Part shown: positions 52,928 to 63,069 of the stretch, piece by piece
Position numbering within the stretch: the first letter of the stretch is position 1
How the letters are laid out: each line of letters opens with the position of its first letter
NCBI GenBank assembly: GCA_002077045.2
Contig: KZ111143.1
Location: 62,001-126,000 of the forward strand
DNA length: 64,000 nucleotides
From: Rachicladosporium sp. CCFEE 5018
Lineage: Eukaryota; Ascomycota; Dothideomycetes; Cladosporiales; Cladosporiaceae
Reading direction: 5' to 3'
Program-made: the position numbers and the translations under genes
Notes under the pieces: generated by a model
The model's input: the letters and a program-made list of their open reading frames with translations, nothing else
Told to the model about the DNA's origin: nothing
Database searches by the model: none

Positions 52928-53923
52928 ATGCAGTCCCTTCGCGCCATCGCCCGCGCAGCGCCCCGAGCAACATCTCGCATCACATCCTCCTCCATCCGCA
53001 CATCGATAAGACCATCATGGACATCATGCAGCACACCTCTTCGCACACAATCGCCATGCCTAGCAGCAGCGTTCAGCACATCTCGCCGGACATTCGACGC
53101 ATCATCAACAGAACTCGCGGCAAAACTTCAGTCAGAGCTCCAGCTTGAGTCTGAAAACGCCGAGACGACTGTAGGGTCAAATGGGAACGTCGAGGCCTTC
53201 TTCAACGACACAGACTGGAAGCTACATGAGACTGATGGCGAGACTGTCGTCAAGCTAAGCCGGAATTACGAGGGCGAGCTGATCGAGGTCCGCTTCTCGA
53301 TTGCTGAATTCAACACGCCGTATGAAGACCGGAGAGCTCAGATGAGGCGCTCATGGACGAGGAGGATGAGTTGGCGGAGGGGCAGAGCGGCGGTGCGAAC
53401 TCCAAGGGGGCGATCAATCAAGGCAAGACGGGTGGTGGGAACTTCAAGGTCGCGCCGGAGGATGATGTTGCGCCGGCTGACCGCGATGAGCTGAGGAGTG
53501 CTGAGGTATGTTGTCATGTTCTGTATATCGGCGACGACTACTGACCATTTCCAGGACGAGCAAAGTCTTCTCCCCGCGAACGTCAACGTGCTCATCTCCC
53601 ACCCATCGTCGCCAAACAAGGGCGCTCTCCGCATCAACCTCATGGCAGACTCTGGCGAGTTCCGCGTCGAGAACGTCACGCACTTCCCTTCAGCCGACCT
53701 CCCTGAAGCTCAAGTAGCAAGCCAACCACTAGACACCGAGACCGCATACGCTGGACCTCCCTTCATGCAACTGGACGAGGACCTGCAGGCACTGTTCGAG
53801 GCTTACCTGAATGAGAGAGGCATTGACACGGCACTGGCTATCTTCATTCCGGAGTACATTGATGTGAAGGAGCAGCAGGAGTATGTGAGGTGGCTGGGCA
53901 AGGTGAAGGAATTTGTGGAGTAG
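52928..53923 (+). CDS. MAM33: Mam33/p32-family mitochondrial matrix protein, with one missing base
   Basis: Mam33 (p32/gC1qR family) is an acidic, doughnut-shaped matrix protein linked to mitochondrial translation. An Arg/Ser-rich N-terminus (MQSLRAIARAAPRATSR) is a classic targeting peptide and is followed by SSTELAAKLQSELQLESEN. The core has DTDWKLHETDGETVVKLSR, then VRFSIAEFNTPYED. At about 53333 one C seems to be missing (GACCGGAG for GACCCGGAG). In the corrected frame an acidic insert continues (ALMDEEDELAEGQSG). Intron 53506-53554 joins DELRSAE to DEQSLLPANVNVLIS. The end has LFEAYLNERGIDTALAIF and EQQEYVRWLGKVKEFVE, fully typical of p32 proteins. Confidence 0.9.
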
Positions 53924-54276
53924 TGGGCATGATGTAAAGGGTTGGCAAATCATGAGTGTAAATCAGACGGTATGGGTTTCGCAAGTCGGGCAGCTGGGCG
54001 TTCCGGTATGCTACATGTATGGAGACGTATGAGTGCAGCGCTTTCCGGCGCAAGCATCACCACTCTATCTCACATACTTTGCCTATCCTTGAGCTCTCGT
54101 TGCCTGTTGCAAAAGTTGTAACGAGGAGATGTCTGCCTACCAGTGCACACCCCACAACACAACCTCAGCTTCCGCATCACGTCCGCTGCCTTCATCTAAG
54201 TCGGCCGCATGCACAACCATGTATGCGTGCACCGACAACAGCAAAAGACATGGTGGCGCGGCCAGCGAAAAAACCA
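53924..54276. other. intergenic, no gene seen
   Basis: Between MAM33 and the tRNA. I see no coding content. It holds the 3' UTR of MAM33 and the 3' flank of the minus-strand tRNA. Confidence 0.45.
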
Positions 54277-54361
54277 TCTCCCCACCAAGGTTCGAACTAG
54301 GGACCTCAAGATGATCAGAATCCATTACAGTCTTGCGCTCTTCCAACTGAGCTATGGAGAG
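54277..54361 (-). tRNA. tRNA-Tyr (GTA) with a 12-base intron
   Basis: Read on minus from 54361: acceptor 5' strand CTCTCCA pairs with TGGGGAG (one G-T pair), then TA, a D-arm GCTC...GAGC, and the anticodon stem CAAGA/TCTTG. Between the stem halves are 19 bases starting CTGTAA, i.e. anticodon GTA with a 12-base intron after position 37, as eukaryotic tRNA-Tyr genes always have. The T-arm is CCTAG-TTCGAAC-CTTGG with one T-T mismatch, and the discriminator is A. The T-stem mismatch is the only weakness. Confidence 0.9.
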
Positions 54362-55137
54362 GCGATTCAAATTCGATCAGTAGTGTACATGATTCCTTGA
54401 TCAAATTGGCAGACGCGACTCAACCCGCCTGTTTACGCATTACCTTCTACTTTGCGCGCTTTCCAACTCTGTCTCGACCGCATATCTTTGCCCACGCACC
54501 GATGCATCGCCTCGCTTCCATGCTCTTGATAGCCTCGGGCTAATCTAGCAGCATATACTTGCGAAGTCGCTCCTCCGGGCACGGCACGATTCGTCGCACA
54601 GGCGTGTATTCTGTGCGGCGGTGACCCTGCAGCTGGCATCTGGCCGTGCTGGCCTAGATCTGTGTGGCGGAAGCTGAACCGGAAGCCAAGCAGCAGCTCG
54701 AGGATTGTTATCCCTCATCCCCGAACGACCATCTCGATCTTGCGGAATACGACGCCTCTCAAAAAGGGGCTGACTCAAGATCTATTTTTGCAGCTCCTCC
54801 CGTCATAGATTCTGGACGAGCACTTGCGTGCAACTCCGGCCACCACTCATGCCTCTCTGGAAAGACGCAAGTCTTCTAGATCGAACCCCGGAATAGTCTA
54901 TTTCACAAAGCCGGAAGTCTACACGCCAAAGTAGAATGTGGCGCCTGTCCAGACTTTTGCGCGACCCTTTCAGCTTCTCTCAAAGCCTCATGGCGCTCAC
55001 ATGGTCTGAATGCACAGCCAGCCATAAAACATGCGCGGAGATGGTTTTTGTTCGACCGCAGAGCATGAAACCCGTACACATACGTTGGTCACCCCCGACT
55101 GCGTTCTCTCCGAGTAAGTAAACCTGTAGCCATTCGC
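54362..55137. other. intergenic, no gene seen
   Basis: About 775 bases between the tRNA and the Ser/Thr-rich gene. Short open frames on both strands, none convincing. The tRNA's own promoter elements are internal. The unresolved first exon of the next gene may lie near 55060-55112, ahead of a GTAAGT at 55113. Confidence 0.45.
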
Positions 55138-56483
55138 TTGAGTATATTCGACATCATCATATTGTCCTCGAAGACGATTCTATCGCTCTCCACTGTCGTT
55201 TCTGGTACATTCGCCACGGCTTCATGTCCTGCATCCACAACCTGCACGGGTCTCACCGCGTCTGTCGCGTCTGCCCTCAAGACCTACTCGCTAGCACAGT
55301 CATGGTGCTCTCAAAAGTACCCCGTGCCCGTACAGACCTGTACAAGTACAGCGCCAGTGTCGACGGTCACGTACATCGCAGGAACGAGCAAAGTTACAGC
55401 TACAGTCACTACTGTGTCGATCACGTCCGTCCCTTGAAGCCGTTGCAATTGTGTAAACACTGACATTTTCCAGTGTCACACCCAGTACCGTGACTTTGAC
55501 ATCTACGAGCACGCAGACGCCTGATCAGGCTGTCACACTGGACGTGAGGACTACCGAGAACGTAGGTGTACCCGCATCCTCGACACACAGTATTCTCTGA
55601 ACTCACACTGTTTTAGGACATCACCACCTCCACCGCTACAGTCATCGCTGCAATCTTTGTCAAACGCGATGGTATGCTTACAGTACGAAGCGCCGGAACA
55701 GCCTTGCCAACCCATGTCTACTATCTCATGGGCTCAACCATTTCCACGAGCACAGTCACGGGCGCAGCTCTAAGCGCACGTGCGGTCGACTCGAAGGCGT
55801 CACAGCTCAGCAGCCTACAGAAACAAGCGTCGGCCTTCGTCGGAGGCGTCTGCACATGCTTGGAGACACCGCGAACTACAACAGTCACAACAACTCCAGT
55901 CATCCCTGTGAGGACTCCCGCTACCAACACTATTAGTGTGACCGCCACGAATACAGCGTAGGCATCAGTCCCCTTATCGAATCATGACTTGCACATACTA
56001 ATGCAATGCAGAACCGTCACTGCTACAATCTGGACGTCAATCGTCGTGACGGCCCCGCCACCTACGAGCACGCTCACGCGGACCGAGACGGTCGTCTCCA
56101 CAACGGTTGTGACTACAACATCAACAAATACCCAACAAGCCAGTCCGATACCTTCCACCGTCCCCTGCGGCCAGACCGAAAGGAACACGGATGGGTTCAC
56201 TGTCCGCTATACCTGCAGCGCCCGCCGATCAGCTAGAGGGGTCTGTGAGGGCACGTTCTCCAGCCCTTCATTGCAGGCATCTCGGGACCAGATCAGGAAT
56301 GGCGGAGACGTCTTCGGCGTCGATTACAATTACAGTTCCTCGCTGTGCACAACGTGGACTTCTCCGTGCGCGAACGCGGGATGCGATTCCCAATCCGGAA
56401 TGGACCATTTCATCGTGAGGCCTGCAGCTGGAGTCGTGTTCGTCGACATAGCGGACTTCCTTTCGCCGCCGACGTACGAGTGA
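55138..56483 (+). CDS. Ser/Thr-rich, probably secreted or cell-wall protein
   Basis: I do not recognise a family. Exons appear to end at the introns 55424-55472 (approximate), 55561-55615 and 55961-56011. The joined protein opens with a hydrophobic stretch, then CPASTTCTGLTASVASALK and SWCSQKYPVPVQTC. Long Thr/Ser/Val runs follow (TSTAPVSTVTYIAGTSKVT; TTTVTTTPVIPVRTP; TETVVSTTVVTTTSTNT), typical of O-glycosylated fungal surface proteins. A Cys-containing C-terminal part ends CGQTERNTDGFTVRYTCS and CTTWTSPCANAGCD, closing at 56483. No in-frame ATG precedes the first exon; a GTAAGT at 55113 with an acceptor near 55200 suggests an upstream start exon. Start and exon 1 are uncertain. Confidence 0.5.
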
Positions 56484-57054
56484 GCCGCACGTCGTTCGGT
56501 CTCGACTGTGGCGAGCACCAGAAACCCGCAATGGTGTATGACTTCACATGTTAGCCTCAGCGATGCCATATCTTGCGACGTGTCTCACGCACTTCGAACG
56601 TAGCATGCAAGGCTGCTATGATTCTGTCGTAGATTTGCAAGATTTGTGCAGCACATGGCAGGAGTGGTGCTGAACGCGCCTTGCGTACCGCCTGAACAAA
56701 CGCCATATAAATCGGAGGACCGATAGCATCAAGCGAAAAGCGTGTCGATACGTACTTACTCCCTTGAGACCCTAATATGAGTTGGACTAAGCCAGAATGA
56801 GAATGAGTACTTTGACAGAGGTATGAAAAAGTAATGAACATATGCTATCCAACAACACATCGGTTTCGCTGCATAGACTATCGGGAAGCATACCACCAAA
56901 CGACTTCCAGTCTTGATCGCGAAGATCGTAATACATATTCCTCACACGCAACAGAGTGCTAACCCTAATTGAGACAGCGCCTTGTGTGATAAAATGAGTA
57001 TGAACACGAGTTCATTGATAGATGGCCGAATCGTATATATCATCAAGTTCCTCA
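56484..57054. other. intergenic, no gene seen
   Basis: 570 bases between two convergent genes. The open frame at 56557-56841 on minus has no recognisable content. AT-rich at 56900-57040, consistent with 3' UTRs. Confidence 0.45.
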
Positions 57055-58340
57055 TCAGCTGCCCCCCATCATCCCCTCGATCCTCTCCGCTACCTCACCG
57101 GGCTTCTCAAATACATACCACAATCTCCTATCGACGCCCTTGAAAGCCTTCTCGAATCTCCCACTCGAGTTCTTCTCGTTCTCGTTCATCTCCGCAATGC
57201 CAGTGACCTTCCTGATGAAGATCGCTCCCACCCACTCCGGGAAGGCTCTGGCTGCATTGCCATAAGCCTCAGGATCAGACTGCGTGCTGTCACCAATGAG
57301 TATGAATTTGCGTCCAGGAAGCCAGGAGTGCACTTTTGTGATGCGGTCCGTCTTGTACTCATTTGTGCCTTGGGAGAGGGAGGTGATCAGACCGCCTAGA
57401 TTTTGCCACGAGGCATCGCGCAAGATGGTAGTACCGGATGGGTAGTTGGTGGTCAAAAATGTGCGCAGGAACGGGTAGAGATTGTAGGGCGAGGCGCTGA
57501 GGTAGAAGAAAGGTGGCGACTCGTTGTTCGGGTTCTTTGATGCCAGTAGCTTATTCAGATGAGCGTACAATTCTGGCATTCCTGAGATGGGCTGAGGTGT
57601 TTCGACACAGAATGTGTTAGTCAAAACGCCTACAGGCGATGGCGTTTGGGTGACCTTAATCGTGTCGTCAATGTCGGACAAGATCGCCCATCCAGTAGGT
57701 GCAGCAAAGTGGGTTGTGGCTGGCAGTCCAAATGGCGGAGGAAGATCGAAAGCTGCAGTCTGTACGGCTGGCGCTGAGGGTCTGCGTGTTGTCAGTCGCA
57801 TCACTGAGTAGACTTCATGCAAGTAACGTACTGTATCTGCAAGTCATACACCTTCGAACTGATACCACTCTGACTGCTCGGACCAAGCTCCAGCCTCGCT
57901 TTCCCATCAACACTGACATCGATCGTCCGTTTCGGCAGCACGGTATCAACAAACGGCTGCAACCTTTTCGCCACCCTCTGCCTCGTCACATCATCCGCCT
58001 TCAGGTCCACAAAGTCGAGAATAGTACTCACGACCCGCGAAACATCCTTGCCAGAGTTTTTGATGAAGTATGCGGCCACGAACTCGGCTTTCCATCCCGA
58101 GTTCGAGTCACGAAATGCTGTGTTGTCAAGTATCCAAACAGAGTGCAGAGCCGGGTCTATGAGCTTGATGGGAGTCCAAGGCCAATTTATTGGGAAGCGA
58201 TCAAAGAGGTCTGGCATAGCGTGGCGGAGCTCAGCATCTACGTCTGGACTCCATGGACTGCTACGTTCGATGGCGCCGAAGGAAGTGGCATCGACGAGGG
58301 CACGGCGGCCTTGGGAAGTAAGCTCATTGAAGAAGTCCAT
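57055..58340 (-). CDS. APP1: App1-like phosphatidate phosphatase (DUF2183)
   Basis: App1 is the yeast phosphatidate phosphatase of actin patches. Exons 58340-57832 and 57781-57055 with intron 57782-57831 (GTACGT...CGCAG). The N-terminal part starts MDFFNELTSQGRRALVDATS and contains AYFIKNSGKDVSRVVSTIL, then RTIDVSVDGKARLELG. The catalytic domain has ILSDIDDTIKVTQ, giving the DxDxT motif near residue 206, then FFYLSASPYNLYPFLRTF and KFILIGDSTQSDPEAYG with the second acidic motif. It ends with a basic helix and EKPGEVAERI. Length is about 411 residues, shorter than yeast App1 and common for filamentous fungi. No break. The actual substrate in this fungus is inferred from the family. Confidence 0.9.
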
Positions 58341-59063
58341 GGTCGTGAAGGCCTCGGGGCTGTTAGTCGTGAGGTGTATAGCAGATGACCGAAGTCACGA
58401 TCAATAACCTGCTGTATCTTGTCTGTGATGTGTGCGAAAATGTGGCAGGGCCTAGCGGGTGTGATGTTCGGTCGCGGCGCAAGCCCGAGTATGCTGATCA
58501 CTCGACAGAAGACTATTACGATAGTCAGACCAATTGTCTAAGACAAAGAGCTGCCCGATAGCTGTGCGAGGTCGCTGTGTGACAAGCTCGAGTGTGGTCA
58601 CACTCAAGCGCCACGAGCTGCATGACGCCGTTGGCTGGGCGGCGGTGAACTCTACTCTGTCCTGGAATGGACGGTCATGCTGCATGCTGGTAATCGTAGA
58701 AGACGGCCCAATTAATACGCCAATGATGGCGAGCAGAAAATGCTATCATGGGGACTAAACCAAGATGTACAAGACTCGACATGGTATTGCGGTTCACGCT
58801 GCTGCCGTGGCTTGGCTCCACCTTCTTGTGGTAAGCCAAGGAAGAAGCTCACGAATATTAGAGCACACATGTTGCAGCGAGCACGAGCACATGTCATCTG
58901 GCAGTGATGTGGCAATGTGAAGTCAGGCACGCTGAACAAGCCGATCTGATCAAATTGATTGTGGCCGCATGCATCCTGAGGTAGACGACCAGCCTTCTCT
59001 CTTCCATGCGAAATTTCCACCCAATATAAACAAGAGTACAGCCGTCACAGAACCAAGTCCTAT
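58341..59063. other. intergenic, no gene seen
   Basis: 720 bases upstream of APP1 and downstream of the permease, both on minus. No coherent frame, RNA or repeat seen. Confidence 0.45.
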
Positions 59064-60909
59064 CTATATGTCCTTGCGGATGTATGCAACAGGGCCATCG
59101 TACACCTTGCGCCCCTTGACTGCGTAGTATGCAGCAGCAAGGATAAGGACACCGGCGAACTGTAGAATGTTGTTAGTGGTAAAGACTAAGCGGATCATTG
59201 AGGGTCTGCTTACAATGACGATGTTCCAATTGAACGACACAGGCGTGAGATCGATGGGCGAAAGGGGGAAGAAGTTCATGATGAAGCACCTGAAAGCACT
59301 GTCAGCATGTGTCGGTGATTCTGATTGTTAGAGAGCTCAACTCACAGTCCAAGGAACAACACCGACGCGATATTTATCGGCATGCCCCACCTGCCCAGAC
59401 TCCATCGGCGCGGCAGCAGCGGCTCATTCTTCATCCTCTTGACGATGATGCAGCTGATCGAGATGATGTAGGAGATAAGCAAAGCACCGGTGCCTAGCGA
59501 GGTGATAATGTTGAGGGCGACTGCGCTGCCCAGGTTGATCAGGGCCAGAAGCATCGAGAACACGTAGGAGAAAATGATCGAGTTGAGCGGAATAGCCATG
59601 CCCGGACGGACGTGAGAGAGCCAGCCACTGAAAGGAGTGCCTTTATCACGCGCCTGGAAGCTGTCAATAGGGACTCGAATATCAAGTCGCAAGGGACACA
59701 TACGAAAGCCCACAGCTGGCGGGAGGACGTGGCAAAGTTGGTGACGCAGCCGAAAAGCAACATGATAATCAGGATGGCGGTCATGACTGACGTGCCAGCA
59801 AGCGAATGAGTAGTGTTGTAGAAGACCTGCAAATAATTAGCATTGACCTCGATCAGAGTATCATTCTTCAATATATACCTGGATGAATGGGTAGCCAGTC
59901 GGCGTGCTCAAAACAGTTTCTAAATCTCCGATGACCATGCAGAAGGTAACAATCATAACGAAACCCATGGCTCCATTCACGGCAGCGGTCCACATCATAG
60001 CAAGAGGCAAGCTGCGCGAGGCGTCGCGCAACTCCTCGGACATGTGGGTAGCACTATCCGGTCCAATGAAGGAAAAGACAGGCGACAGAATACCGACCAA
60101 ACAACTGAGACCTTGCGAACTCCAGCCCCCTCCGTTGCTGAACGTTGTGAACACTTCGCGCGCGGGCGAAACGTCGGCAAGAACCCAGAGTACGATGAGG
60201 ATGGCGAAGAAGCCGCAGATGTGCAGGACAAGCACCACTCCCTCGAGCAGGGGCAGCTTCGCAGCGAAGAATGTGTTGAAGAGGATACTGAAGGTCAAGA
60301 CTGCCCACACAATGAGTGTCCCCTGCCATGCAGTCGCGTTGTAATCCGGGTTGTTCAGCTTCGCAAGACCTTGGATGATGGTTCCGGCGAGGTAAGCAAT
60401 AGCGGTGTTGCCGACTTGCCAGCCTAGCACGCAGAGCCAGCCAACGACGTAGGACAGTATTTTCTGCGAGCTTCGAGGCGCGAACTCGCTGACCCAGTGG
60501 TATTGTCCGCCAGTAGTAGGTGCCATGCTAGCCATCTCGGCCATTGATGCGATTGCGAGTAGGAAACCGATGAAAGCAGCCAGATACATCCAGATTGCGC
60601 CAGCAGTGCCACCGTTTATCAGAACAAAGATCGACGCGCTGAATTGAGCCTCCCAAGTTGCCATCTTTCATGGATGCTGTTAGTAGGAGCTCGTCAGACA
60701 CGGTCCAGCAAGCTACATACCAATACCATCGTAAAGCCGAATATCGTGACGAATCGAAAGTTGCGCCTCGTCTCCTGCTTCTTTCCCATGCGCACCATGT
60801 CATGCTGGTCATTGGCATTGCCGCCAACCTTCTCTGCTGTGACCTCATCGGTGCTGGCGTTGTCACCCAAGAATGACTGCATCGTGACCGGCTCCTTGTG
60901 GCCCTCCAT
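59064..60909 (-). CDS. amino-acid/GABA-type permease (APC superfamily)
   Basis: Six exons: 60909-60721, 60664-59879, 59826-59704, 59653-59346, 59289-59214, 59159-59064. A cytosolic N-terminus starts MEGHKEPVTMQ and is followed by about 12 hydrophobic segments. Motifs include MATWEAQFSASIFVLINGG, ASMAPTTGGQYHWVSEFAP, LSYVVGWLCVLGWQ and the family loop FIGPDSATHMSEELRDASR with LPLAMMWTAAVNGAMGF. Then come FATSSRQLWAFARDKGTPF and IIVKRMKNEPLLPRRWSLG. These are marks of fungal GABA/choline-type APC permeases (Uga4/Hnm1 group), located in the plasma or vacuolar membrane. The exact substrate cannot be told. The 54-base intron 59160-59213 has no stop and a length divisible by three, so retention would still give an open frame. 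Confidence 0.88.
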
Positions 60910-63069
60910 TCACGCGGAGACAAAGTATGTACGAGAATGCGACAATGGAAGTCTACAGTATTCGAGAAGGAGGAGAACCCTAATCAACGAGATAGAAATG
61001 CGCCTCAAAGAAACGACTTACAGGGAGGCTCGAACAGTGATGAAGGGCCCAGGTCCACCCGGAGCGTAGTTAGGTCAGCGGGCCGTGTGGCATCGCCTGC
61101 GGTGCGTGTGCGGCGTGCCCCACACACGTGAAGACGCACAGGGTTGAGGGCCGGCATTTGCAGCCAGAGGCCCACGAAAGAAGGCCACGGCACGTCTTCT
61201 CCCGACGGGACCAAGCATTCTGCGAGTCGCAGACGCTGCCCACATTGTTTCGCTAGTGCTTGATGCGTTTACGGTCGTGTGTAGCCTAGCGCATTGATAT
61301 TGGTGAATGTGTTGCAGCGTAAGGTACCGAGTACTTCTGCATGGGCGACCATGTTGCGCGAGAGACACTGATGGTGATCTCCCATCCTGGAGCCAAGCTT
61401 CGTGTCCAGTGGTGCAACGGGAGTCGCTAACTGCTTTCATAAACTTGCTAATCTCTACGATATCATTGCTGTGAAAGCTTTGTCCAATTGCCGCATTCTG
61501 TGGAACCGAAGGAAAGACCCTCTCTTGGCAGTGTGCAAACTAGGGACGGGGAAGTCGAGCCGCGCAGTGGTCTTTGACATTTCTAAGTGGCCAAGAAAGT
61601 ATGATAGCGGTCGATCGCCTCCGCACCTTCATTACCCGGCCATTGATAGATGTCATTTGAATCGATGTGAAGCGCAAGTATGGACTACGCCATGAGATAC
61701 ATATGTGCAGCACGTTCCAAGACGGCCAAAAAGCGGCGATGCATGTCGGGCAATGATCCGCATTGATAACGATGTCCAGCATGGGTGTACGCACGTGCGT
61801 GACCAGGTAGTATGCGCTACGTTGTGGTTGCATGCAGGTGTAATATATACTGTGTGTATGATGATCGCTAGGCGAATAATGCCTCAACGCAATGTCGGGT
61901 GCGACACAACATTAGCCAGGGACCCGCGACTTGTGCAACTCTGATCTTCTGCCAACCACAGCGCTCACACCAACCATTGGCATTATTGGATCAGCCGTGA
62001 TTCGACTCTAATCGATGATCGCCATAGCTGCCGAGCCAGGTAGGCTCTGTGTGCACATACGCGCATCTAGATGTGCACCTATCTCGACTGACTGAGCCGA
62101 TTGTTAAACTTAGCCGACGCAACACCTAAGTCCTTTTACAGTAGCGAGACGTGTTTGATGATTTCAAGCACCAAAAACTGCGGCTGAGGTTCCATGCGAG
62201 CAGGCGTCTAGGTACTGTACTCCTAGCATCGCGGTTTGACGAGCGGGAACGTGGCGGCATCCTTCGCGGCAGGTAGTGTAGATAGTGGAGCGAGCTCCGA
62301 CGTTGCGTGTTACCAATCGAACATCCACCTCTTGAGCTTATTCACGTGACTGGCGTCCACTTGCCGGCCTCGCTAGACCGGAAGTCTGTCTCAGATTGAT
62401 GATGCGCGCTGCGAGTCACGGCCACGTTATCTCTCTTGCGCGATAGTCTGCGATATTACCACACGGGCGGATCTGTCCTCAGTGTAAGGCTGAATGCCCG
62501 CATTGCCGTGCCACATGGATGCGTGGGTATACCTAGGTATCATACTCGACATCAGCAACTCAACAGCTACCCCATGCTGCTGACACGAGCACCACTGATA
62601 CCGTGGCGCTAAGCTGAAGTCGCGCCCTGGCCCGGTCTGCCCCGTGTCTTTTACCTCCGCCAACTTCCTCTCCACTTTGCGCCATGTCACCTCGGGAACT
62701 TCCACTTACAGGCATTCTCTCTGCCGCTGCGAGTAATGGGAGCACGCAGAACACGGGTAAAGTCGTGCTAAGGACTTGAAAGGCCAGAGCGCGAATCCTC
62801 TCCCAACATTCCGCTGGCAGCTCGAGGTACGACAAGAGGTCAACCTGAACTCAAATCTGGTGGCTCGATTGCCGCGGACGGGCGCTCGCGTGCACGAGGA
62901 AGGGGTGCATCTTGTGCCTGGCCTGGGCGTCACCGTATGTCTGGTATCCACCTCTCCACAAGCTACGACTTGATCTAGTCCTGGCGGATCCTGTGCTGGT
63001 AGAACTACGGGCGGTTTGCGGTGGAAGTACGCTGTGTTGCACTGGACTTTTGGTTTCACCACTGCGATC
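60910..63069. other. long intergenic region, no gene seen
   Basis: About 2.2 kb, the longest gene-free stretch of the window, between two divergent transport/receptor-type membrane genes. Several open frames of 60-140 codons exist on both strands, but none shows family motifs or a spliceable continuation. Base composition is not extreme and I see no tandem repeats, long terminal repeats or tRNA. It contains the promoters of both neighbours and may hold noncoding RNA I cannot detect by eye. Confidence 0.45.

Noticed and set aside
54137..54370. 77-codon frame on minus starting MNRLSIAQLEERKTVM
   Set aside because: It lies across the tRNA-Tyr gene; this peptide-like reading is a well-known artefact of tRNA sequence.
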